Shown here one piece after another: positions 7,436 through 14,793 of a stretch of DNA of 18,201 bases. The notes below the pieces were generated by a model that ran no database searches, had not been told where the DNA came from, and saw nothing but the letters and a program-made list of their open reading frames with translations. The translations under genes and the position numbers were made by a program. The stretch is from Coriobacteriia bacterium. Its GTDB lineage: Bacteria; Actinomycetota; Coriobacteriia; Coriobacteriales; UBA8131. The number at the start of each line of letters is the position of its first letter. Within the stretch, counting starts at the first letter, position 1. The stretch lies in assembly GCA_009781525.1 (NCBI GenBank), contig WQXZ01000013.1, positions 1-18,201 of the forward strand, given 5' to 3'.

Positions 7436-8755
7436 GTGGTGAGAAGAACCAGCTCTCAGACTAGAATCCTGCTGTCTCTTGTGCTTCTTTTTTCCTGTTT
7501 CTTCAGCGGATGCAGCGCATCAAGCAAGCCTTACGAAAATGGATCCGGTGATGATGCGGTCTACAGCTGGGTAAGGGATACCGAGTTCAGTAGCCTAAGT
7601 AATGAGCAGCAGCGTGATGCAATTATCTACGACATTCTTTTCGAAGAGGGGTATGATTCAAGTTTCTATATAGATACAGCTGTTGGGCAAGATGGTTCTA
7701 TCTATGTGATTGGTGGTTTGTTCGCTGCATCAGCTGATGCTGAAACCACAGCAGTACTAATTAGGTATGACAGTGACTTAAATATCTTAGCCGACGTTAG
7801 AAAACCTCATTATTCGTTTTCCGGCATTGCTATTGATTCGGAAGGCAATGTCTACGCTACCGGAGCACCCTGTTATTACCGTTTTTCTGAAGAATACAGG
7901 ATGGAATTCTTTCACTATTACCAGTCGGAGATAATCAAATATAATTTCACTCTGGAGGAGCTGGCTGTTGTAGAGCTCAATGATATACCAGTCGATACTC
8001 TAGAGAGTTATTCTGGGCGAATCGCCATAGCTCCAGATGGTTCAGTCTATGTAGCAGCCTACAGAACGGTAGTCAAACTAGATAACAAGCTAGTGACACA
8101 GGTAGCAGTCACTTTCGAAAGTGACTTGCACTCAACAATCGGCACTATTGCAATCGCTCCGGATGGGGCGGTATTCGTTATAGCCACACAGTTTACGACG
8201 GCAGACAACGGTGTCGAAACGATGCTATTAAAATACAACGCTAACCTGGTGCTGCTAAATGAGGTCAGGAAAAACGAAGCTGTTGCAAACTATTTTTGGG
8301 GACTGGCTATTGCTGCCGACGGCTCAGCATATACCGTGCTCTATACTCACAATGAGTATCCAGACGTTAATCCTAGTGGTAGTGTTATTAGGTTTGACAG
8401 TAATCTGACTGAAATCGATTCTGTGGTGGTTGATTCACTGCTTCAGGTACCAGGAGGTTATCTTCGGGGGTGTGGCTGGCGAGCTTCACTTACTGTTGAT
8501 GACGATGGTTTTGTATACATGACATCGGGCGAGTCCGCATGGATTGTGCTATTTGACAGTGACCTGACACCTCTTAATGTTGTGTGCCTACCGCTCTTTG
8601 GTAATCATGGTTATCGGTATGGTTCCCCGCGGTTATTAAGTGTTGCGATTGCGCTAGATGGTGCGGTCTATTCAATAGGTGAGTACAGGGCGACAATGAT
8701 TGATGGTGTACTCGAGGTTGACAGAGGCTATAGCGCCGGCATCATCGTCAAGTAG
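7436..8755 (+). CDS. Predicted lipoprotein with seven-repeat beta-propeller
   Basis: This 439-residue exported protein starts with a basic n-region, a hydrophobic stretch (about 11-23) and a lipobox FFSGC, giving a lipidated Cys26. Seven copies of a strand motif with the pattern [IVL]A[IV]xxDGxxYxxx end near residues 92, 143, 208, 249, 302, 363 and 414, about 40-65 residues apart. Six are followed by a second motif such as IRYDSDLNIL, LKYNANLVLL or IRFDSNLTEI. The pattern recalls SBBP/NHL-type propeller repeats and predicts a seven-bladed propeller anchored to the outer face of the membrane. Ligand and function are unknown. GTG codons at 7436 and 7439 are both possible starts, with purine-rich sequence just upstream. 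The gene is AT-richer than argS-lysA-hom. Confidence 0.8.
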   Translation: MVRRTSSQTRILLSLVLLFSCFFSGCSASSKPYENGSGDDAVYSWVRDTEFSSLSNEQQRDAIIYDILFEEGYDSSFYIDTAVGQDGSIYVIGGLFAASADAETTAVLIRYDSDLNILADVRKPHYSFSGIAIDSEGNVYATGAPCYYRFSEEYRMEFFHYYQSEIIKYNFTLEELAVVELNDIPVDTLESYSGRIAIAPDGSVYVAAYRTVVKLDNKLVTQVAVTFESDLHSTIGTIAIAPDGAVFVIATQFTTADNGVETMLLKYNANLVLLNEVRKNEAVANYFWGLAIAADGSAYTVLYTHNEYPDVNPSGSVIRFDSNLTEIDSVVVDSLLQVPGGYLRGCGWRASLTVDDDGFVYMTSGESAWIVLFDSDLTPLNVVCLPLFGNHGYRYGSPRLLSVAIALDGAVYSIGEYRATMIDGVLEVDRGYSAGIIVK

Positions 8756-8888
8756 CGCGATAGCCATTTTAGAGGGCAGATAGCCGCCGCTACAATAAAA
8801 ACACTTTCACAACAATCTTTCGCAGGCATCCGAGCAACCAGGATTATGATTTCGACGACAACTCGCCTTGTTATCTGCTTCGACGCAC

Positions 8889-9039
8889 AAAATTTCCACT
8901 TGGGAGACAGATTTTTTACAGATATTTAGGTATATGCAAAAACCCTAAAGAAAAACTGTTGCATTTGCAACAGAAATGTTGCAAATGCAACAGAAAAGCA
9001 GAAAGGGTCGTCGATTTTTGTCTCCCAAGTGGAAATTTT
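8889..9039. mobile_element. MITE-like or structured inverted-repeat element, 151 bp
   Basis: The ends are perfect 21-bp inverted repeats (8889-8909 and 9019-9039, core ATTTCCACTTGGGAGAC). Inside them, ACCCT (8942-8946) can pair with AGGGT (9004-9008), and at the centre is a 17-bp hairpin with a GAAA loop. There is no coding capacity. Perfect terminal repeats on a short non-coding segment suggest a miniature transposable element, but no target-site duplication is visible in the flanks. A structured RNA or a palindromic repeat family are alternatives. The inverted repeats are directly seen; the class is inferred. Confidence 0.5.
8956..8993. repeat. 17-bp perfect hairpin with GAAA loop
   Basis: CTGTTGCATTTGCAACA is followed by GAAA and then its exact reverse complement. 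Each arm is itself almost a palindrome (TTGCA-TT-TGCAA and TTGCA-AA-TGCAA), so the segment can form one long hairpin or two short ones. It lies at the centre of the 151-bp inverted-repeat element. Confidence 0.9.
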
Positions 9040-9065
9040 AGGAAAAAGCTATTATGCTAGCATGC

Positions 9066-9151
9066 AAAGGCTGCGTGTTTGGGTGCTTAGGCTGCAGGTC
9101 GGAGCGTAAAGGCTGCGTGTTTGGGTGCTTAGGCTGCAACCCTGCTGGCTG
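9066..9151 (+). repeat. 21-bp periodic repeat with two exact 31-bp copies
   Basis: A 31-bp sequence (9066-9096) is repeated exactly at 9108-9138. More finely, AGGCTGC starts at 9068, 9089, 9110 and 9131, exactly 21 bp apart. Units 1 and 3 are identical (AGGCTGCGTGTTTGGGTGCT, then T). Units 2 and 4 keep only the AGGCTGC head. This implies a 21-bp unit duplicated into a 42-bp higher-order unit. Confidence 0.88.
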
Positions 9152-9347
9152 ACGCGCCAAAGTGCTGGTAGGCACATGTTAATGCTGCGGGCTGGCGCAC
9201 CTGCGTAGGCGGCAAATCTTCCAGAAAACTGTGCTCTTACAGCTGTGCAGAACAGCCACAAAAAAATCGGCTATATCGACGTTTCGCTGCTTTGTGATAC
9301 ACTTTTACCAGTATTTTGTGGTTGATTGACACTATAAAGGGAGGATG

Positions 9348-9722
9348 ATGGTCGATAAGAATAAGAGGATTACTGCTTTTCTTCTGATCGCTGTTGTCGG
9401 TGTATTAATGCTATATGGTTGCGACAGTGTTAAGGTTTCCGGTCGCTATTCTTTTGTTTCTATGGAGTCAGAAGGATTCATTGTCACAGCTGAAGCATTA
9501 GAGGGCTTTGTTGACACTGACGATTGGTATATCGATTTCGACCGGGGGGAGTTTGAGTTCAGCTTCTACGATGCGGTTGTCAATGGAACATACACCCAGG
9601 ATGGAACCAGCCTCTCATTAATAATCGATGATGTAACTGTTAATGGTGAAGTCGAGGGAAACACCGTCACGATTAGTTTTACCGATTACTATGATGCAGT
9701 CTTTGTATTTGAGAAAAAATAA
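9348..9722 (+). CDS. Small predicted lipoprotein
   Basis: This 124-residue protein has a basic start (VDKNKR), a hydrophobic segment (about 9-22) and a lipobox MLYGC, with lipidated Cys25. The mature part is acidic and beta-rich: SGRYSFVSMESEG, then GTYTQDGTSLSLIIDDV, then NGEVEGNTVTISF, ending VFVFEKK. The 'GTYTxDGxxLxL ... GxxxGNxxxI ... FEK' rhythm resembles small lipocalin-like lipoproteins common in Gram-positive genomes; function is unknown. ATG occurs at 9345 and 9348. The second is chosen because AAAGGGAGG ends at 9344 and directly abuts the first. AT-rich like its neighbour, the propeller lipoprotein. Confidence 0.78.
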   Translation: MVDKNKRITAFLLIAVVGVLMLYGCDSVKVSGRYSFVSMESEGFIVTAEALEGFVDTDDWYIDFDRGEFEFSFYDAVVNGTYTQDGTSLSLIIDDVTVNGEVEGNTVTISFTDYYDAVFVFEKK

Positions 9723-9790
9723 AGCAGACCATTTTGAAGGCAAGAGGCATCCTTTTCAGGTAATCAGTAGTAACAAGAAAGGTTAGCAAT

Positions 9791-10153
9791 ATGCAGTCAG
9801 TGATTTTAGTTATGCAAGAGTTATTAGAAGCTCAGAGATTGATGCTGGAGATGGGTAACTACCCACGTGTGAAAGCTGCGTCCATTAATAATTATGAGAA
9901 GTTCTACAACTCATACCGCTATACTCACGCAAAAACCTATCTGATCGAAGTACTTGACGATGAAGACCGGGGAATCGATTTTTGCCTTGCCCTTGCCAGG
10001 CTTTTACGTGAGAAACATCCAGAGTCGCGCCTGGTTTTATTAAGCTCTGAACAAGACGAAGCCTGCACAAAAGCAAAGCAAGAAAAGCTGATTGACACCA
10101 TATTACCCAGGGGGTCGTCGTTAAGCTATCTTGCAGCCCAATTAGTCGGGTAG
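9791..10153 (+). CDS. Stand-alone degenerate receiver (pseudo-REC) protein
   Basis: The 120 residues fit a CheY-like receiver fold by their alternating strand/helix pattern: VILVM (4-8), YLIEVL (50-55), RLVLLSSE (80-87) and IDTILPRG (101-108). The phosphorylation residues are altered. The acidic pair after strand 1 reads M8-Q9-E10, the phosphoacceptor position in 'LIEVL' is Glu53 instead of Asp, and the strand-5 Lys is Pro106/Arg107. Ser85 keeps the switch Ser/Thr. It therefore probably does not take a phosphoryl group, and Glu53 might mimic the phosphorylated state. There is no output domain. AAAGG lies 8 bases before the ATG. No histidine kinase is nearby. The fold assignment is by pattern and needs a profile comparison. 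Confidence 0.65.
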   Translation: MQSVILVMQELLEAQRLMLEMGNYPRVKAASINNYEKFYNSYRYTHAKTYLIEVLDDEDRGIDFCLALARLLREKHPESRLVLLSSEQDEACTKAKQEKLIDTILPRGSSLSYLAAQLVG

Positions 10154-10299
10154 CTATCTGCTTATCCAAAGCAAAGTAAAACAGCTCTGAGCGAAAAGCA
10201 AACCAGCCTCCGGTGAAAGTGTAGCAAGCGGCTCGGTTAAGGTTTTCATGCTAGCAATATGGGATTTTCTCGAATACTAACATTTTCTCATGCCATTAT

Positions 10300-10330
10300 T
10301 TGATAATCCTGAGCTGGCATGTGTTAAACT
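10300..10330 (+). promoter_or_regulatory. Possible promoter of the transaldolase-rho unit
   Basis: TTGATA (10300-10305) and TAAACT (10325-10330) are 19 bp apart, or 18 bp if the -10 is read TTAAAC. TGTG just upstream of the -10 adds an extended-element character. The match is modest. Inverted repeats GCTGGC/GCCAGC (10313-10318, 10335-10340) and CATGCCA/TGGCATG (10289-10295, 10315-10321) overlap it. Confidence 0.3.
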
Positions 10331-10434
10331 AGGAGCCAGCAAATCACCTTTTCAACTATTAGGCACCGAAAAACGCAGAAGCTTATGCATTACCGATTTC
10401 ATTTTCGACGCTGTTTTGAAAGGAAGACATCCAG

Positions 10435-11115
10435 GTGAAGTTCTTTATCGACACGGCTGATTTAGCCGAAATCGAGGAGGCGGCATCGTGGGGAGTACTG
10501 GCAGGGGTAACCACAAACCCGAGTCTATACGCTCGTATCGGTGGCAAACTAGCCGACTTTCCAGAGCACATCAAGCGAATTTGCGCCCTAGTCAACGGAT
10601 CAGTATCAGCCGAAGTGGTTGGTCAAACGGCTGATGAGATGGTGCGTGAAGCGCAAGAGTTGGCATCAATAGCCGCAAACATCGTTATCAAGATTCCAGT
10701 TGGCATTGAAGGGTTAGCTGCAACAAGCGCCTTGACCAAAGCAGGGATACCAGTAAATATGACCTTAGTGTTCTCGGTTCCGCAAGCGATTCTTGCTGCA
10801 CGTGCTGGAGCTCGCTACATCAGTCCCTTTATCGGGAGGTTCGACGATATCGGTGAAGACGGAATCAGCCAGGTTGCTGATATTGTCAACGCAATCGGCA
10901 ACTACGATTGGCGAGGCGCTGGTATTGGCATGGAAGAACCAGAGATAATTGCTGCTTCGATCAGAAGCGTGAATCATGTTGCGCAGGCTGCACTGATCGG
11001 TGCAGATATTGCTACTGTACCGTTCGCGGTACTAAGGAGTTGCCTGAGTCATCCTTTGACCGACCGGGGGCTCGAAGCTTTTATTAAAGATTGGGAGAAG
11101 GTGCTACAAGCATGA
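10435..11115 (+). CDS. Transaldolase of the small (TalC/FSA) family
   Basis: This (beta/alpha)8 class I aldolase-fold enzyme of 226 residues is the usual size of the fructose-6-phosphate aldolase/transaldolase (TalC/MipB) subfamily. The Schiff-base lysine is K86 in NIVIKIPVG. GVTTNPSL (24-31) and RYISPFIGRFDDIG (127-140) are conserved. Two positions separate the activities: FSA has Gln and Tyr, while transaldolases have Glu and Phe. Here they are Glu60 (SAEVVG) and Phe132 (SPFIGR), which favours transaldolase in the pentose phosphate pathway. Start is GTG 10435, with AAAGGA about 10 bases upstream. Its TGA overlaps the ATG of rho, so the two are translationally coupled. Confidence 0.92.
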   Translation: MKFFIDTADLAEIEEAASWGVLAGVTTNPSLYARIGGKLADFPEHIKRICALVNGSVSAEVVGQTADEMVREAQELASIAANIVIKIPVGIEGLAATSALTKAGIPVNMTLVFSVPQAILAARAGARYISPFIGRFDDIGEDGISQVADIVNAIGNYDWRGAGIGMEEPEIIAASIRSVNHVAQAALIGADIATVPFAVLRSCLSHPLTDRGLEAFIKDWEKVLQA

Positions 11116-12623
11116 GTGACAGAGACAGCTCAAGCGACGCTGAGAAGACAACTCAGGAAACCCAGGCAGTTAAGCCAAGGCGTTCAACTCAGGGGGGAGG
11201 AGCTGCTCGAAGTAATGGCACATCAGCAGAGTCAACGTCAACAAACAACAATTCCGCAAGCCGAAATGGCTACCAGAATCAACCTCGCCGCCAACGCAGG
11301 CAATCAAACACCAACAACCGAGAGCAAGTAGCCCCACAGGCAAATCGTGAAGAGCTGGCCCTTCTGAAGGTTTCGGAGCTGCGTGAAAAAGCAGCAGGTT
11401 TGGGATTAGACCTGGCAAACATCAAAAAGAAGGATCAGATAGTAGAAGCAGTATTAGCCGAAATGGTGAAGGCAGAGGGTTTTGTTGCCTGCGCTGGCAT
11501 CTTTGACCTGCTCTCCGAAGGTTATGGCTTCCTAAGAACAACAGGGTATCTACCAGGTGAGACTGATATCTATGTCGGTATGTCGTTGGTACGTAGAAAC
11601 GGTCTGCGTAAAGGTGACTATGTTGTTGGTCAGGTTCGTCCTGCACGGGATAGCGAGAAATATCAGGCGCTTCATAAAATCGACTCGATAAATGGTCTAC
11701 CAGTTGAAATGTCTTTAGAGAGGCGCAGGTTCAATGACCTGACTCCGGTCTTTCCTGATGAGCGCCTGCTGATGGAACATGGTGCTGACAGCATTACTGC
11801 TCGAACGATTGACTTGGTTGCTCCGATCGGCAAAGGGCAACGTGGTTTGATTGTTTCTCCACCGAAGGCAGGTAAGACCACTATCCTGAAAGATATCGCA
11901 GCCGCAATCAGCGCTAATAACCCTGATGTGCACCTTATGTGCCTACTGGTTGACGAGAGACCAGAAGAAGTCACAGACATGGAGCGCTCGATTATGGGTG
12001 AGGTTGTCTCATCTACCTTTGATATGCCGTCAGAAAACCACATAACTGTCGCAGAGCTTGTGATCGAGCGAGCAAAGCGATTAGTTGAAGTCGGGCGTGA
12101 CGTTGTGATTCTGCTCGACTCCATTACCCGCCTGGCCAGAGCCTATAACCTGGCACAGCCAGCCAGTGGTAGGATTCTGTCCGGTGGTGTTGACTCGACA
12201 GCTTTATATCCACCTAAGCGATTTCTTGGTGCAGCTCGAAATATCGAAGGCGGCGGCTCCTTGACCATTCTGGCATCGGCACTGATCGAGACCGGATCAA
12301 AGATGGATGAGGTTATATTCGAGGAGTTCAAGGGTACCGGCAATATGGAGCTCAGACTTGATCGTGATTTAGCTGATCGCAGGATTTTCCCAGCTATTGA
12401 CCCGGTTGCCTCTGGCACACGTAAAGAAGAGTTGCTATTAGACCCACAGGAAGCACCGCTAATCTGGGCTGTCCGCCGTATTCTAGCCAACATGAATAAC
12501 ACTGAGCGTGCCATGGAGATGCTGATAAAGAGCCTGGTACAGACTCAGACAAATGCTGAGTTTTTGATGCGTACAGCTAGAAAAGCACAGCAGCGCACAG
12601 GTACGGATATCACTGAGCTTTAG
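11112..12623 (+). CDS. rho: Transcription termination factor Rho
   Basis: This hexameric RNA helicase/translocase ends untranslated transcripts. Of 503 residues, 1-80 are disordered, rich in Ser, Asn, Gln and Arg. A Rho N-terminal helical domain follows (82-118, LKVSELREKAAGLGL), then the cold-shock RNA-binding fold (about 128-200, with YGFLR and GDYVVGQVR). The ATPase core has Walker A SPPKAGKT (249-256), Walker B DVVILLDS (330-337), Q-loop and R-loop regions around LSGGVDST and KGTGNMELRLDR (408-419), and LLLDPQEAPL near the end. All catalytic motifs are intact. ATG 11112 overlaps the transaldolase stop (ATGA), with GAAGG 10 bases upstream; a TTG at 11091 is a weaker alternative. It converges on the EIIC-EAL gene after only 26 bp. 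The usual following genes rpmE and prfA are absent. Confidence 0.96.
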   Translation: MSDRDSSSDAEKTTQETQAVKPRRSTQGGGAARSNGTSAESTSTNNNSASRNGYQNQPRRQRRQSNTNNREQVAPQANREELALLKVSELREKAAGLGLDLANIKKKDQIVEAVLAEMVKAEGFVACAGIFDLLSEGYGFLRTTGYLPGETDIYVGMSLVRRNGLRKGDYVVGQVRPARDSEKYQALHKIDSINGLPVEMSLERRRFNDLTPVFPDERLLMEHGADSITARTIDLVAPIGKGQRGLIVSPPKAGKTTILKDIAAAISANNPDVHLMCLLVDERPEEVTDMERSIMGEVVSSTFDMPSENHITVAELVIERAKRLVEVGRDVVILLDSITRLARAYNLAQPASGRILSGGVDSTALYPPKRFLGAARNIEGGGSLTILASALIETGSKMDEVIFEEFKGTGNMELRLDRDLADRRIFPAIDPVASGTRKEELLLDPQEAPLIWAVRRILANMNNTERAMEMLIKSLVQTQTNAEFLMRTARKAQQRTGTDITEL

Positions 12624-12649
12624 ATTATTTCTGATATTTGTTTTCTAAC

Positions 12650-14767
12650 TTAATCGAACTGATTCAAATAGGCTTTGAAGCTTTCTTTGATTAATGGTCT
12701 ACTGAAGTTATAGCCTTGGAAGATCCTGACACCTAATGCGTCAAGAATCGTGGCTTGCTCTTCGGTCTCGACCCCTTCGACAACCAACTCTATACGAAGG
12801 TGCTCTGATAGCTGTACTACCGAGCGTACGATCTCACGCTGCTTCATATCAGTTGCGACACTTTCTATCAGCGACCTATCGACTTTCACAGTGCTGACCC
12901 CGTAGTCAGAGATGTAGTTCAGAGAAGAGTAGCCCATGCCCAAGTCGTCAATAGCCAGGCCAATGCCCATGTCGCGGATAGCCCTGAATATCTCGCGCGT
13001 CTCCTCAGTTGCGTTAACAGCAACATTCTCAGTTATCTCAAGCTCTACTTCGCCAGGTAAGACTACATAGCGATCGCGTAGTTCACGCAAGAAATCAACA
13101 AAGCCCTTATCCTCAATTAATTGTCTTGGCTCTAGATTAATAGACATGCGCATGTTAGAAAGGTGACTGGTACGCATTTCTGCAAGATCACGCAGGGCAT
13201 ATTCGATTACCCAGCGGCCCAGCAAAGAGGCCAGCCCCATTTCATTCATCAAGCCGACAATGGTGATAGGCGACACTGCCCCTAGCTCAGGCTCCTGCCA
13301 GCGGAGTAGCGCCTCGGAACCGACGGTTCTGCCTTGGCGATCGGTTTTTGGCTGGTAGACCATGTAGAAGGGCAGGCGGTTCATTCGGATGTATTGCTTG
13401 ATCTGCACCGCGATTTCACGGGCGGCTTGACCGACTGCGTCCTGACGTTCGAAGACCGTCGCGGTTGAACCGATGCCCATGCGAGCGATCTCGGCTTGCA
13501 TCAGCTGAAAACGAATCACGCGCTGCTGCTGCTCGTAGACATGGTGCGCACGCACGAATGGGTAGTAGAGCAGGGCAGAGATTGCTATGCAGACAGCTTG
13601 TAAGGCGGTACCTGCTAGCGATCCGGTGGCAAGGTAGCCAGAGAGAAGTGGTGGCGTGGTCCAGTCTACGGTATTGACGATCAGAGGAACCAGTCCAACC
13701 TGGAACGCCAGAAAGCTGATGGTTGCTGATACCAGTGGGGCTATGATGAACGGTACTACATAGAAGGGGTTCAGTATAACAGGGAAGCCGTAAAGCAGAG
13801 GCTCATTGATGTTGAACAGCACCGGGAAAACCGAAACTCGGGCAAAACTGCGTCCCCAATACCATTTCTTACCAACGATTGCCAGAGCTAGAAGCAAGCC
13901 TATGGTTGCACCGGATCCACCGACTAGGCCGAAGTGCAGGTAATATCCACGTAGAGAGAACAGTGATGCTGTGCCAGCTGCTTGGCTGGCTGATGGCAGG
14001 AGGTCGAAGAGCACGAAGTTGTGGGCTCCGGTGAAGGCCATGATCTGCGAGAACAGAATAACCAGAATCGTAGTTGATAGCTCGCCATGTTGCATCCAGC
14101 TGGTAATCAGATCATAGAACCTGCCCAGATCAGCTGCCGTTGCGATAAATGAGCTGGTAGCGCGAATCAGAACGAACGAGATTAAGGTCAGAGCTACTGG
14201 AAGAATGTGGGCGAAGTAAACCTGAACCAGCAGGTTCGCATCAAGACCACCGCTGATCGAGCGGCTGCGATTAAGCACCCCTCTGTTGGTCAGCTTGATA
14301 AAGGTGAACAGTAGCTTCAGAGAGAACAGGCCGACGAAGATTGCCTTAAAGATTCCATTGGTTCCGACATTGATGAAGTCAAGATGGGAGTCCTTCCAGA
14401 CGAAGAGGATGATGAAGCACGAAAAAGAGGTAAATGCTGGAATGAAGAAGTTCGGCTCACCTTCCCAGACATCACGGTTCTCTAATGTATATGACATGCT
14501 GACAGAGGTCAGCGCAGCCAAGGCGATGACAGTCAAGGTTGAGTCAATCAGAATCTGTACCAGATTAACCAAGGCACCATCAAAGACCTGCGAAATGAAG
14601 TTATGAAGAATCGGAATCGGGAGGTTCAGAATAGCAAGCGCAATCGCGCCGATAGTGATGAATGGGATCAGTCTGACGAAAGCGGTGTTGAGGGTGCGAA
14701 CTAATTTACGCTCAGCAAATCTAGCGGCTATGCCGCCTAATCCTTCAATGAATGATACCCGAGCCAA
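12650..14767 (-). CDS. PTS EIIC-like membrane domain fused to EAL phosphodiesterase
   Basis: This 705-residue fusion starts with a lactose/cellobiose-type EIIC permease domain (about 20-405; around ten membrane segments). It keeps the substrate-site region TGAHNF (H249), GGSGATIG (283-290), FNINEPLLYGFP (318-329, E322) and WTTPPLLSGYLATG (369-382). There is no EIIB cysteine domain and no EIIA. A linker (406-465) leads to an EAL domain (466-695) with SEALLRW (484-490), SINLEP (542-547, N544), ELEITEN (E577), IDDLGMGYSSL (D607, D608), KVDRS (K628), VVEGVETEE (E664) and FQGYNFSRPL (Q684). All metal and catalytic positions look intact, so it should cleave c-di-GMP to pGpG. Inference: sugar binding in the membrane part controls the phosphodiesterase. 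No GGDEF domain is present. The start is TTG 14765-14767, with GGGGGG 9 bases upstream; no ATG or GTG fits. Confidence 0.92.
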   Translation of the reverse strand: MARVSFIEGLGGIAARFAERKLVRTLNTAFVRLIPFITIGAIALAILNLPIPILHNFISQVFDGALVNLVQILIDSTLTVIALAALTSVSMSYTLENRDVWEGEPNFFIPAFTSFSCFIILFVWKDSHLDFINVGTNGIFKAIFVGLFSLKLLFTFIKLTNRGVLNRSRSISGGLDANLLVQVYFAHILPVALTLISFVLIRATSSFIATAADLGRFYDLITSWMQHGELSTTILVILFSQIMAFTGAHNFVLFDLLPSASQAAGTASLFSLRGYYLHFGLVGGSGATIGLLLALAIVGKKWYWGRSFARVSVFPVLFNINEPLLYGFPVILNPFYVVPFIIAPLVSATISFLAFQVGLVPLIVNTVDWTTPPLLSGYLATGSLAGTALQAVCIAISALLYYPFVRAHHVYEQQQRVIRFQLMQAEIARMGIGSTATVFERQDAVGQAAREIAVQIKQYIRMNRLPFYMVYQPKTDRQGRTVGSEALLRWQEPELGAVSPITIVGLMNEMGLASLLGRWVIEYALRDLAEMRTSHLSNMRMSINLEPRQLIEDKGFVDFLRELRDRYVVLPGEVELEITENVAVNATEETREIFRAIRDMGIGLAIDDLGMGYSSLNYISDYGVSTVKVDRSLIESVATDMKQREIVRSVVQLSEHLRIELVVEGVETEEQATILDALGVRIFQGYNFSRPLIKESFKAYLNQFD

Positions 14768-14793
14768 AACTACTAACCCCCCGTAGTTAGTCT

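Larger units (their letters stand above)
8756..9347. other. 592-bp gene-free interval with repeats
   Basis: No convincing gene is present. A 69-codon minus-strand frame at 9052-9261 merely reads through the repeats and has no family resemblance. Contents: unremarkable AT-rich sequence at 8756-8888; a 151-bp inverted-repeat element at 8889-9039; a 10-bp palindrome ATGCTAGCAT at 9054-9063; a 21-bp periodic repeat at 9068-9151; then about 200 bp with nothing recognisable up to the ribosome site of the next gene. Confidence 0.7.

Noticed and set aside
8756..8800. Terminator after the propeller lipoprotein
   Set aside because: Only short imperfect pairing (TAGCG/CGCTA) with no T run.
9052..9261. 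69-codon minus-strand frame with a 14-residue repeat
   Set aside because: The repeat only reflects the 42-bp DNA period. No ribosome site, family resemblance or normal composition was seen, and it partly reads through non-coding repeats.
7357..10434. Prophage or integrative element
   Set aside because: No integrase, transposase, phage gene or attachment-site repeat was found; tRNA genes are not next to this stretch.
12624..12649. Bidirectional terminator between rho and the EIIC-EAL gene
   Set aside because: The 26-bp gap contains no inverted repeat that could form a stem.
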